Position numbers and translations under genes: made by a program. The notes beneath the pieces were generated by a model. It searched no databases, was not told the origin of the DNA, and worked only from the letters and a program-made list of their open reading frames with translations. From contig NZ_JRYR02000001.1 in assembly GCF_000807855.2 (NCBI RefSeq), positions 780,565 to 844,564 on the forward strand: a stretch of DNA of 64,000 nucleotides, read 5' to 3'. Shown one piece after another: positions 15,583 through 25,600 of the stretch; position 1 is the first letter of the stretch, and every line of letters starts with the position of its first letter. Source of the stretch: Flammeovirga pacifica (lineage in GTDB: Bacteria; Bacteroidota; Bacteroidia; Cytophagales; Flammeovirgaceae).

Positions 15583-16791
15583 ATGAAAAACTTTCAAATA
15601 CTACTATTACTATGCTTCATGTGTAGTTGTCATCAAACTTCAACAAATAAAGAAGACAATAATGCCACAAATGCACAAAAACTAATTGTTGTGGAACAAG
15701 ATTATATAAAAGCCAAAGAATTAGCTTCCAAAGAAAGTAAACTACTTTTCATTGATTTTTACACCACTTGGTGTGCACCATGTAAACAATTAGACAAACT
15801 TGTTTTTGAAAATGACTCCATCAAAGAAATATTGAGTAATGATTATATTTTACTGAAATATGATGCCGAAAATGATACAGTTTTCCATTTATCCAAAAAG
15901 TATCATGTGAGTAGTTATCCAACTGCAATTGTCTTAAATCCAAAAGGCTATGTTGTAAACAGAAAATATGGGTTTCCTGGAAATGATTTTAGGACCTTAA
16001 GTCAAAGTGTATTGGAGTTTACAGAGCAAAGTGTCGCATTAAATAACCAAAATGAGTATATAAAAGGATATTCAAATACCATAAATAAGACCAAGTATCC
16101 TCAGTTTTATATCGATTTTGTGAATCGAACTAATATTAAACCAAAAACTTCTGATATAGTTAGTTTTATTAATAGCAAAGAAAATTTCTTTGTAGAAGAG
16201 GATTTTACCACACTATTTTACTTTGGTCGTAAAGCACCACCAAGTGTCGGAGATATCATTGCAAGAGATAAGGAAAGGTACTTTGACCTTTACGGAAAAC
16301 AAGACGTAGAAGTACTTCTATACTTTATTGCATCAGCAAAATTTAATGAGGCGATCATAGAAAACGATCAAGAGAAATATAATCTTGCTGTAAAATTTAC
16401 TAAAGAGACTCTTAGCCAAGATTGGATAGATGATATTTTACCTAGTTTTGAAATTGATTGGTTGAAATCTCAAAATAAGTGGCTTGAAGTCTTTGAAGTG
16501 TATGAAAAAAGGAAAAATAATGGAGATCTTAAAGAAGGAGAGATAAATTATATATGTTGGGATGTTTATAAAAAGTGTGATGATCAAGAAGTGATCACCA
16601 AATGTATTGATTGGATGAAAGAAGTTACTGATAGCAAACCTAATTATGCTTATTTAGATACCTATGCATTTCTCCTCTTTAAATCAGGCAATAAAAAAGA
16701 AACCAAAGAAATCGCTAATAAAGCTATTGAAATGGCTAAGCAAGAAAATGAAAATCCTAAGACATTAGAGGAATTGCTTGAAAAGCTATAA
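15583..16791 (+). CDS. thioredoxin-domain lipoprotein
   Basis: ATG 15583 is preferred to an upstream TTG in frame because it begins a lipoprotein signal (FQILLLLCFMCSC, with lipidated Cys near residue 16). The N-terminal half is a thioredoxin fold with the redox motif TTWCAPCKQLD (about residues 70-80) and the cis-Pro segment SSYPTAIVLNP. The C-terminal half (about 150-400) is helical and resembles TPR-type repeats (ending NKKETKEIANKAIEMAKQ). Expected role: thiol-disulfide exchange at the outer or inner membrane. The substrate is unknown; the gene stands alone. Confidence 0.8.
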   Translation: MKNFQILLLLCFMCSCHQTSTNKEDNNATNAQKLIVVEQDYIKAKELASKESKLLFIDFYTTWCAPCKQLDKLVFENDSIKEILSNDYILLKYDAENDTVFHLSKKYHVSSYPTAIVLNPKGYVVNRKYGFPGNDFRTLSQSVLEFTEQSVALNNQNEYIKGYSNTINKTKYPQFYIDFVNRTNIKPKTSDIVSFINSKENFFVEEDFTTLFYFGRKAPPSVGDIIARDKERYFDLYGKQDVEVLLYFIASAKFNEAIIENDQEKYNLAVKFTKETLSQDWIDDILPSFEIDWLKSQNKWLEVFEVYEKRKNNGDLKEGEINYICWDVYKKCDDQEVITKCIDWMKEVTDSKPNYAYLDTYAFLLFKSGNKKETKEIANKAIEMAKQENENPKTLEELLEKL

Positions 16792-16945
16792 GTTTCAATT
16801 CAAAGTAGAACTTTATCTGACAAGAATTTCTTGACAATACGAATTTGCAAGGCTATTGATTCAATTAAATTAACGACAATGAGATTGAGTTTTCGGAGTA
16901 ATTAGAAAATCTGAAACAAATTGACCATATGCTTTCTATCACTTT

Positions 16946-17149
16946 TTGATCATTCAACTCAAGATATTATCAAAAAATCTCAACGTATCTAAGATCCATA
17001 TAAATGGTATTCAAAACTTTTATATAGCATTTGACTCAGTATTAAATGATACTCTAAATGCGATAAATATTTCAAATATTAAAAATTATAATGATTTTTA
17101 TGTTCGTAGTAAAAAAGACAAGTATATTAAAGTCAATTACTCGAAATAA
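16946..17149 (+). pseudogene. small ORF, likely C-terminal remnant
   Basis: A 67-codon frame beginning with TTG and no ATG near its start, ending SKKDKYIKVNYSK. Content is Asn, Ile and Lys rich. The absence of a proper start and the 150 bases of non-coding sequence before it suggest the end of a degraded gene. It precedes the ACTAAACTCCA repeat copy B. Family unknown. Confidence 0.3.
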
Positions 17150-17170
17150 ATTATATTTTTTACAATAATA

Positions 17171-17215
17171 ACTAAACTCCACTTCTCGGCTGATGTGCCT
17201 CCTCGCTCTCAGTTT
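17171..17215 (+). repeat. diverged spacer repeat, copy B
   Basis: Begins ACTAAACTCCA, contains TCTCGG and CCTC, and ends AGTTT, like 1433-1475. Eleven bases at the start are identical and the landmark spacing is conserved within a few bases. Confidence 0.5.
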
Positions 17216-17274
17216 AACCATTATGTGGTATTAATTAAAAATAAAGACGCTTACATAATATTAAAAACTTAAAG

Positions 17275-18447
17275 ATGAAAAATTATAAACTTGAAGTATT
17301 GTCACTATTTGCAATAGTTTTTACTGTAGCATCCTCTTTTTCACCGCTGAGTGAAGAAAGCAAAATCTGGAAAGCTACAGAAAAGGCCAAGAAATTTGTA
17401 CATGAAACTATTGTCATTGGTTTTTTTGCAAGTCCTTATGGAGCAGGATGGACTGAAGATAAACATCTTCATGATTATCTAAATCGAGCAAGAGCAACAG
17501 GTATTACAGGACATGATATGACACTCGCTGCCGCGGGACACACTTGGGAGAATTTCATGAATGAAAATCAGAAATGGCGTTCAACTATGGCTCAAGATAA
17601 GGATAAATACATTTTTGTTCGAAGTGTGAGAGATATTGAAGAAGCACATAAAAGGGGGAATACTACTGCTGTGATCTGGAATTCGCAAACATCTACAATA
17701 TTAGACGGTGATTTAGGTAAAGTGGCCACACTAAAAGAAATGGGTATCAGTAGTATGATATTGTCTTACAACGACTTATTCAGAGCAGGATCAGGATGCT
17801 TGGCCGAGTTTAACGGAAATACAACGGGTGTAACTTCTTGGGGCCTTTCAGTTATAGATGAAATGGTGAAGCACGGAATCATAGTTGATTTGAGTCATAT
17901 GGGACCTATAATGACAAATGGCATTATGGATCATATGGACAAAAATCACCCAGGTGTTCCTTATGTTTTTACTCATTCATTACCACATGGATTATATAAA
18001 GACGAGGCTAATGCTACGCCTAGAGGGTGTTATCGAAACATTACTGACGAAGAGGCGATAAGAGCAGCAAAATCAGGAGGATACATATCTCCGACATTTA
18101 CAGAATGGATGATGGATGGTGTTTGGCCTGAAGATATAACGCCTCAACAGTGTGCCGATATGATTGACTATTATGTAAAACTCGTTGGTATAGATCATGT
18201 AGGTATTGCCACTGATGATATGTTTACGACTAAACCTACTATGGACTTTGTGGCTAAGAATAGTGCAATGTATGCTGACGATGGTTATATGGTGGATGCT
18301 TTCAATAAAGGAGCATCTGGCTGTGGTGAACTGGCTAAAATATTACCTGCTATTACAGATGAACTTTGGAAACGAGGATATAAAGATAAGGATATCGCTA
18401 AAATTTATGGAGGAAATAAAATGCGTGTCTTTAACAAAGTATGGTAA
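17275..18447 (+). CDS. M19-type (renal dipeptidase-like) exported protein
   Basis: A 390-residue protein with a signal-like N-terminus (about 22 residues). It follows the membrane dipeptidase fold: [34 protein letters not shown] and [11 protein letters not shown] match the conserved His, His, Arg and Asp segments. The usual N-terminal H-x-D metal ligands and the bridging Glu are not where expected: the strand reads [11 protein letters not shown], and the Glu segment reads [15 protein letters not shown]. It may therefore be an M19 subfamily with altered metal binding, or not a dipeptidase. A strong palindrome follows the gene. Confidence 0.75.
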   Translation: MKNYKLEVLSLFAIVFTVASSFSPLSEESKIWKATEKAKKFVHETIVIGFFASPYGAGWTEDKHLHDYLNRARATGITGHDMTLAAAGHTWENFMNENQKWRSTMAQDKDKYIFVRSVRDIEEAHKRGNTTAVIWNSQTSTILDGDLGKVATLKEMGISSMILSYNDLFRAGSGCLAEFNGNTTGVTSWGLSVIDEMVKHGIIVDLSHMGPIMTNGIMDHMDKNHPGVPYVFTHSLPHGLYKDEANATPRGCYRNITDEEAIRAAKSGGYISPTFTEWMMDGVWPEDITPQQCADMIDYYVKLVGIDHVGIATDDMFTTKPTMDFVAKNSAMYADDGYMVDAFNKGASGCGELAKILPAITDELWKRGYKDKDIAKIYGGNKMRVFNKVW

Positions 18448-18474
18448 TCTCAATAATCTAATTCTAGCAATAAG

Positions 18475-18520
18475 TATGGTGCATATCCTTAGACATATGC
18501 ACCATACACTGAACGTTGTG
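18475..18520. repeat. perfect hairpin plus ACACTGAACGTTGTG
   Basis: TATGGTGCATAT (18475-18486) and ATATGCACCATA (18495-18506) form a perfect 12-base stem with an 8-base loop; no T-run follows. The right arm leads directly into ACACTGAACGTTGTG (18506-18520), nearly the same right end as at 2990 and 4542. This is the cleanest of the attC-like sites in the window. Confidence 0.6.
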
Positions 18521-18629
18521 TATAATGTAAATGACCAAAGCGATTACAATTAATCTTTCAGTGGCCTAATTTTTTAAGAGATTGGAAGTGTTTATCTAAT
18601 ATTGTAGTCAATAAAAATTCGAGAAATAC

Positions 18630-19094
18630 ATGAGCCTTGAAGTACCAATAATTATTCTAATTCTAGCTATTCCTACTTATTTCATTTGTTTATGGGGATT
18701 GAAAAAACGAAAAGCTGGAACTGATAGTAACAGGAAATGGCTAGCTTTAATTCCTACATTCATTTTTAGTCCATTAATTTATGTTGGGCTAATAATGATA
18801 TGGATTTTCTCAATATCATATTATCCAACTAACGACTTTAACCAAACAGAGTGGAATTCGAATGTCGAAGAAAGATATAAAATGTCTGAAGACATTATTG
18901 AAAGTAAAATATTGATAGGAAAAACTAATACTGAAGTAATTGAGATACTAGGAACAGATTTTTTATCCAATAATATTAGAAGTATTACCTACGAATTAGG
19001 TCACGTTCCTAGACTTTTTAATATCGATCCTGATTATTTAGAAATTAAGCTGGAAAATGGAATTGTAGTAAGCGTACACCAATATGAAGGGTAA
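18630..19094 (+). CDS. hypothetical membrane protein, two helices
   Basis: A 154-residue protein with two N-terminal membrane helices (about residues 4-24 and 38-65) separated by a basic loop (KKRKAGTDSNRK), then a soluble C-terminal domain of about 85 residues. That domain begins with ILIGKTNTEVIEILGTD, reminiscent of the BamE/SmpA-type repeat, though the match is weak. Short distance (26 bases) to the following acetyltransferase gene suggests one transcript. It comes after an attC-like site. Function unknown. Confidence 0.6.
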   Translation: MSLEVPIIILILAIPTYFICLWGLKKRKAGTDSNRKWLALIPTFIFSPLIYVGLIMIWIFSISYYPTNDFNQTEWNSNVEERYKMSEDIIESKILIGKTNTEVIEILGTDFLSNNIRSITYELGHVPRLFNIDPDYLEIKLENGIVVSVHQYEG

Positions 19095-19120
19095 TAGAAA
19101 ACTACCCTAAAAAATAAAAC

Positions 19121-19573
19121 ATGAACTTTGAATTAAAATATATAGATCATCAAGATGAACTTTATGATCAAGCAAAGAAAATAAGAATTGATTGTTTTTT
19201 TTCTGGTATGACGAATGCAGAAGAATTAATTAATGATGCGTATGAAAGGATTGGAAATCATCTAGTATTAATTAATAATAAGGGGCAAGTTATTGGAACT
19301 GGACGCTTTCATACAATGAATTCAATAGGGATAATCTCTCAAATGGCAGTTAGGAAAGAAAATCAAAAAACAGGAATTGGTGCTATACTATTGAATGAAC
19401 TCATTAAAAAAAGTAAAGCTATTGGAATGAACCAAATTGAATTAAGTGCTAGAGAAACCGCGATCAGTTTTTATAAGAAAAAAGGATTCAAAACTTTGGG
19501 TGATAAATATCCTTCTATTAAAACAGGAATCATACATCAAAAAATGATCTTGATAACAGAAGACCTTACTTAA
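19121..19573 (+). CDS. GNAT family N-acetyltransferase
   Basis: A 150-residue acetyltransferase of the ElaA/GNAT type. The acetyl-CoA loop is clear (MAVRKENQKTGIGAILLNEL, about residues 84-103; Q-K-T-G-I-G), followed by IELSARETAISFYKKKGF, a typical beta5-to-end segment. Acceptor substrate unknown. It is the last gene of the accessory region on this strand, and converges on the giant minus-strand gene with a shared terminator hairpin between them. Confidence 0.85.
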   Translation: MNFELKYIDHQDELYDQAKKIRIDCFFSGMTNAEELINDAYERIGNHLVLINNKGQVIGTGRFHTMNSIGIISQMAVRKENQKTGIGAILLNELIKKSKAIGMNQIELSARETAISFYKKKGFKTLGDKYPSIKTGIIHQKMILITEDLT

Positions 19574-19610
19574 TATATTTATGCATGAACTATTTATAGG
19601 ATGTTAAATG

Positions 19611-19646
19611 AAAAGGTTGTCTCATAAAGAAATGTGACAACCTTTT
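19611..19646. terminator. bidirectional terminator
   Basis: AAAAGGTTGTC and GACAACCTTTT form a perfect 11-base stem around a 14-base loop, with T (plus strand) and A (minus strand) tracts at the ends. It separates the convergent acetyltransferase and giant surface protein genes and can serve both. Confidence 0.85.
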
Positions 19647-19652
19647 CTATTG

Positions 19653-22600
19653 CTATCTTATCAATAAGATACTTCCTTGTTTTTCTAAAACAGAACCATC
19701 TTTTTCTGAAGTATATCGGACGGTGTAATTATAATTACCCGACATCATTAGTGCATTTTTATAGGTACCGTCCCATCCATTTCCAACAGTACTTGCTTCA
19801 AATGAATTGGTATATTCTCTATGGAATATTGATTCGCCCCAATTGTTATAGATATGTAAATCGATATCAACCGCATAAGCAGGTTCTAATAAGAACTCAT
19901 CATTATTACCGTCTCCATTTGGAGTAAATGCATTAGGAGCAAATAATCTCGCTGGACAAATTTGATTCACATGAATAGTATCCACAGTAGAACATCTTGT
20001 GTCGTGTGTTTCATCAATGACCATGACAGTAAATACACCCGATCTATCTTTTGTAACTACTCTAGTTGATTCCCCTGTGTTCCAAGAGTAAGTGAAATTA
20101 TCACCTTCAACTGCGGCTATTTCTAAAATATCACCAAATTCAAAACAGAAAGTAGTGTCTTGTAATACACGTTTAGGGTTAGGATAGAAGGTAGCGGTAT
20201 AATCATGGCTATACTCACATCTAGTTCCAGATTCATGTTCTACAATTGTTTTTAAAGTATAAGTACCACTTTCCAATACTTCTATGGTCGGTGTGGTTTC
20301 ACCAGTACTCCATTCGTAAGTCTGAACCACTCCAGGATATTCTGGTACTCTACCATCAAATGTAACAGGGTCTGTTTCACAAGACTCGAAGTTAAATCCA
20401 TCAACAACATCAGGAACAATATGTATAGTAACATCTTGCGTTGTTGTACATCCAATAGTATTGGTAACGGTTAGTGTATACGTGGTCTCCTCAGATGGAC
20501 CCACATTTATAGTTGCTGTGGTTTCTCCGGTAGACCAAGCGTATGTAACAGGTACATCCGTTGTATTTGTGATTTCTGTAGTGCCCTCAGTACAAATCCA
20601 AATATCTGTTGGCATAGTAAGTACTGGCGGAGCAGTAACCGTAATACTGTCTACATAAGTATTAGTACATCCTCCTGCATTGGTTACTTGCATTAATACG
20701 GCAAAGGTACCTGCTTCAGGGAATTGGTAATTCGCATCAGTGGTTCTTGTATTGTATACCCCAAAGTTAGGTCCGGCATTTTCATCATAGTTAAAGTCCC
20801 ACTCAACAGTTTGTATTGCATGGTTTCCACTAGAGGCTAATTGAGGGGTAGTATTCATAAATGAAGCAATATCACCAAGACAAATATCATTCACTGTAAA
20901 CCTTGGGCTAGGAACTTCATAGATCTCTACATTATAATTTGCAATATTTGATACACAACCTGATGGAGTTGTAATTCTCAAGTTAACGGTATGTGTACCT
21001 ATAGCGTTGAACGTATAAGTGATATCTCCATTCGATGAATCATCATACACACCATCATTATTAAAATCCCATTCGTATAAACTATTTGGCTCAGGAGAGA
21101 TAGAATTTTCAGTATTAAAAGTAACTACTTGACCCTGGCAACCAAATCCTCTATCAGGAACAAAGCTTGCCGTAGGTGTTCTATAGAAAGTGATTAATGT
21201 TGTATCGCTTGCACTACAAGTACCATCTAACTTATTACTTACCTCTAAGACGGCTTTTGCAGTTACCTGATAAGCACCATCATTAAATACAGGATCCGCA
21301 AAGGTAGCTCTATGAGAAACTAATCCCGTTTGAGTACTTACCGAACCTCCATTAATATCAATTAATTGCCATTGATAATCCATTCCACTCCAATTGACTT
21401 CAGATGGTTGAATTGTAAAGATTTGGTTATCACAACCCGTCAATCCTGTTTGAGGAAGCGTCACTTCAGGTGTTCTTAAGAAAGTGATAAGTTGTTGATC
21501 GGTTGATGTACCACAGTTATTAAATGTATTTGTAGTAGTCAAACTGATATGTGCTTTCACATAAGAGGCATCCGAAGGTATGGTATTGATCGTGATATTA
21601 GGAGCATAATCACCGTTACTGTTGATACCCACTGAGGCTCTTGTATCATTATTTTGTATATCAGTGTCCAATTGATCGACTGTCCAATTGTAATTGAAAT
21701 TATTGATGTGCTCTTCATTAATAGGATCAACGATTGCTGTTGTTGTATTACAACTTAATAAAGAATCGTTGCCTAATAATGCCATCGGTGTTCTAAAGAA
21801 GGTAATGTCAATAGAATCTGATGCTGAATTACAATAAGGATTACTTTGGTTACCGATCGTCAGTTTATAACGAGCAGTTACTTGTGCAGCTCCTTGTGGG
21901 AACTCAGGTGCAGACAATACCATTTGATAATTAGAAACAGTAGGTGTTTCAACTAGGTTGATACCAGAGTGATCAGAAACATCACTAATTAACTGCGTTC
22001 GTTCCCAAGTATAATTAAAATTGTTGACTTCACTTTGAGTAGGTCTAATGGTAATGCTTCCACTTTCACATGAGGTAATAGGAGAGGCAATTAAACTAAC
22101 TGTAGGTTGCTTATGGAAACGCACCGTTGTGGTTTCAGTATCTGCACAACCGCTCACTCTATGTGTGGTTACTAATGTTAAAGCAACTTCGATATACGAT
22201 GCACCTGTTGGGAAAGAAGGATTATTTAAAGTGAATTCATGCCCTCCAGTTCCTAGAGAAGTAGTATCAATGGTACCTGAATTTAATCCTAAGTCATCTG
22301 TAATAGTATAAGACCATACATAATCAAAGTCGGCGACTAATTCCTCACCTGTTTGGATCACTATATTTTGATCTTCACAAATATCGCTAGCACTAGCGGT
22401 TAATGTATTTACAGGAACTCTGTAGAATTCAACTACATCATTCTGAACGGTAAAACAAGAATTGGTTTGATAAGCATTTCTTGCAGTAACATCAACATTT
22501 ACCTCTACAGTACCAGAACCACTATCAAAAGTGAGCCTATTCATTTCTAGACTATCGTAATTTGATAAGGTATCAATTGTACCGCCATTTACAGCATTTA

Positions 22601-25600
22601 ATGTCCATTCAAATACATAGTTACTTCTTTGATCAGCCGTTATTGGGAATGTTAATGCCTTAAACATCGCTTGAGTACCACATCCAATAACATTGGTATT
22701 AAGGGTAGAGGCCAATATTGGAGTTTTGAAGAAACTAATCGTAATTTCTTTAGTAGTTACACAGCTATTTGTCGCCAAAGGATTCATATTGGTGATCTCT
22801 AATTCATAGGTCACATCAATTTGAGTTTCTCCTTGGTTGAATATCGGAGTATTGACTACTAAGTCTTTTACATTAGGATTTACTTCAGTCACCGTACCAT
22901 TGATTTCAGTAAGCTTATTCCATCTATACTGATAATCGGATACTACTTCTGCAAAAGGAGAAATACTAATTTCAGTCGCACAAGAATCATTACCTGCTTT
23001 TGTTGCAGTGAAATCAATATCAGGAACTCTAAAGAAAATCAGAGTATGTTGTTGATTGTCTCCACAGGTAGGTCCGTTAGGGTTATTAACGGCTAGATCG
23101 AATGTGATTTCAACTTGAGAACGACCGTTCATGAAATCATCATCATCAATATGTAAACTGATATTTTGATTGTTATCCTGACCGTTGATAATATCTGCAG
23201 TAGTACCATTGAACCCATCGATTGAAGGAATAGTCCATGTATAATCAAATCCATTGATGGTCTCATTTCCAAACGGACGAATCGTAACAGTATCTAAAGC
23301 ACATTCCGCATGATTATCTGTAAACGATATCATTGGCTTTCTTGCTAAGGTAACGGTGTAAGATGTATCAGCACTACAGTTATTATTTAACTGATTTTGC
23401 GCATCAAGATCTATTTTTGCAGTGATAAGTGCCGCTCCATCAGGGAAATCATTTGGATCAGTATCAATAGTTAATGCTCCTGGAATTGAGGTATCGAAAT
23501 TCATCAGATTACTGATACTAGACGCATTATCTGTATAAATACTATCGATACTCCAATTGAAGGTGTAATTGTCAGGTCGTTGTTCAACGGTCTGAAGAGT
23601 AAGATCAGTATCATCACAGACATTAAAATTAGAAGACGTAAGTCCCAACATTGCTTCACGATCAAAAACAACCGTTACCTGATCGGAGGTAATACAACCA
23701 TTATCCATATTCATCACTTGCAATTCATAAACTGCAGTAACTCTCACTCCCGTATTAGGGAAGGCAGGGTTGTGATCTAATGTAATAGTGTGTGTATTTA
23801 ATCCGCTCTCAATTGGAAAAATACTTCCAGCTAATAAATCAATACCATTGTCAGTTAGAATACTTATTCTATTCCAAGTGTATTGATAACCTGGGTTGTT
23901 AGCTTCAGTAGGGAATAACACCACTTGAGTACCTCTACAGACAGGACTTAGGTTTAACAAGGAAAGATCCGTCTGTGGTGTTCTAAAGAATGTAAAAGTA
24001 AACGTTTCCGTATCTGTACATCCTCCCAACTGATTACTAACATCTAATTGATACGTCACATCAATTCTATGACTTAAAGAATCGAATGCAGTGACAGAGA
24101 ATTGTAAGTCTTGGCCAGCATTGGTACTTAATGTATCAATACTACCACCATTAATAGCTACTTGCGACCAAGTGTAACCGAAATTTGGAATTACTTCTGT
24201 TCCAAAAGGACGGATAATGTTGATTTGCTCACAGGCAGAAGAGTCTAAACTTTGAGTAGCCGCTATGATTGGTATTCTATGGAAAACAGCATCAATAGTA
24301 TCTCTACTTGCACAGCCCATTGAGTTATTATTTTCGACAACAACTTCATAACTATACGTCATCTGACTTGCCCCTGTAGGGAAGAACCCTGTTTGATCTA
24401 CTGGAGTATTCAACACCAATGCATTATTTAAAGGACTAATTGCTGGAGCAGTCAAAGGTTCTGCATTAGGATTATGATCTGCTAATGAACCAATCAAATT
24501 CCAATTATAAGTGAAATTAGGAATGTGATTTTCTATGGTGTTAAGAGTTAAACTACTGCTAGAACAAGTAGGGCTAATGCTTGCAATTGTGGCATCAGGT
24601 GTTCTGTAGAAAGTAAAGCTGACTGTTTCTGTATCATTACAAGTTGTCGATTCTGAGTTTTCTACATAAACAGTATAGGTAACATCTATTTGATTTGAAG
24701 TTGGATCAAAGACAGGTTGATCGAAAGTAACCGTTTGATCAGTGGTTGATGAAAGTGAAACAGTACCACCATTCACACTCACAGCCGTCCAAGTTGTGGT
24801 GAATCCGCTAATGTCTTCATTATCAAATAAAGTGATGGTATTGGTGTTATTACAATCTAAAGCTCCTAATGATTGAATTACATTAATATATGGAGTTCTA
24901 AACATGCTAAAGTTGATATTTTCAATATCATTACAAATGAAGTTACCGAGCGTATCTTGGTTACTTACTGTTAAGGTATAATCAGCAACAATTTTATGAC
25001 TTCCAGAATCATAGAGAGATTTCGCAAATTCTATATTTTGTGTTGATGCTGTATAAGGTCCGTTAATAACGATATCACCACCAATAACACTGATACTATC
25101 CCAATCGTAATCGAAACCATTGATTGTTTCAGTACCAAGACTGCTAATCAAATTCACCGTATCACAACCCACCATATTTTGGTTGATTACAATATCAGGC
25201 TGACGGTAGAAATAGAATCTAAACGCAGTATCTTTCTGACAAATGGTATTGGCATTGTTTTGTACATTCAAGGTCACATCAACTAAAACAGTATCACTTC
25301 CTGCATTAAATACTGGATTGTTTAAAGTAAGATCTTGACCTATAAGGCTAGTGTTGGTAATACTACCTCCGATAGGATTTATAGTCCAATTAAAATCAAA
25401 ATTTCCTGAAACGTTTTCACTGCCATATGAAGTGATGATATTTTCAATTCCACATGCTGTTAAACTTTGTTGGATATCAATAGTGGCAGGGCGATAGAAA
25501 ATAAGATTTGTATCTAAAGAAGCGACACAAGAATTCTGATCTGAATTTTGAATCTCAATGGTCATAGGAATAACAATCTGATTACTTCCATCAGCAAAAG

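Noticed and set aside
18206-18553. Plus-strand open frame overlapping the end of the M19 gene
   Set aside because: It lies in another frame of a gene with strong family motifs, and its translation has no protein-like features.
1-19600. Classical integron
   Set aside because: No intI-like gene is present, the spacer ends do not match GTTRRRY, and spacers differ in length and fold; only an integron-like architecture can be claimed.
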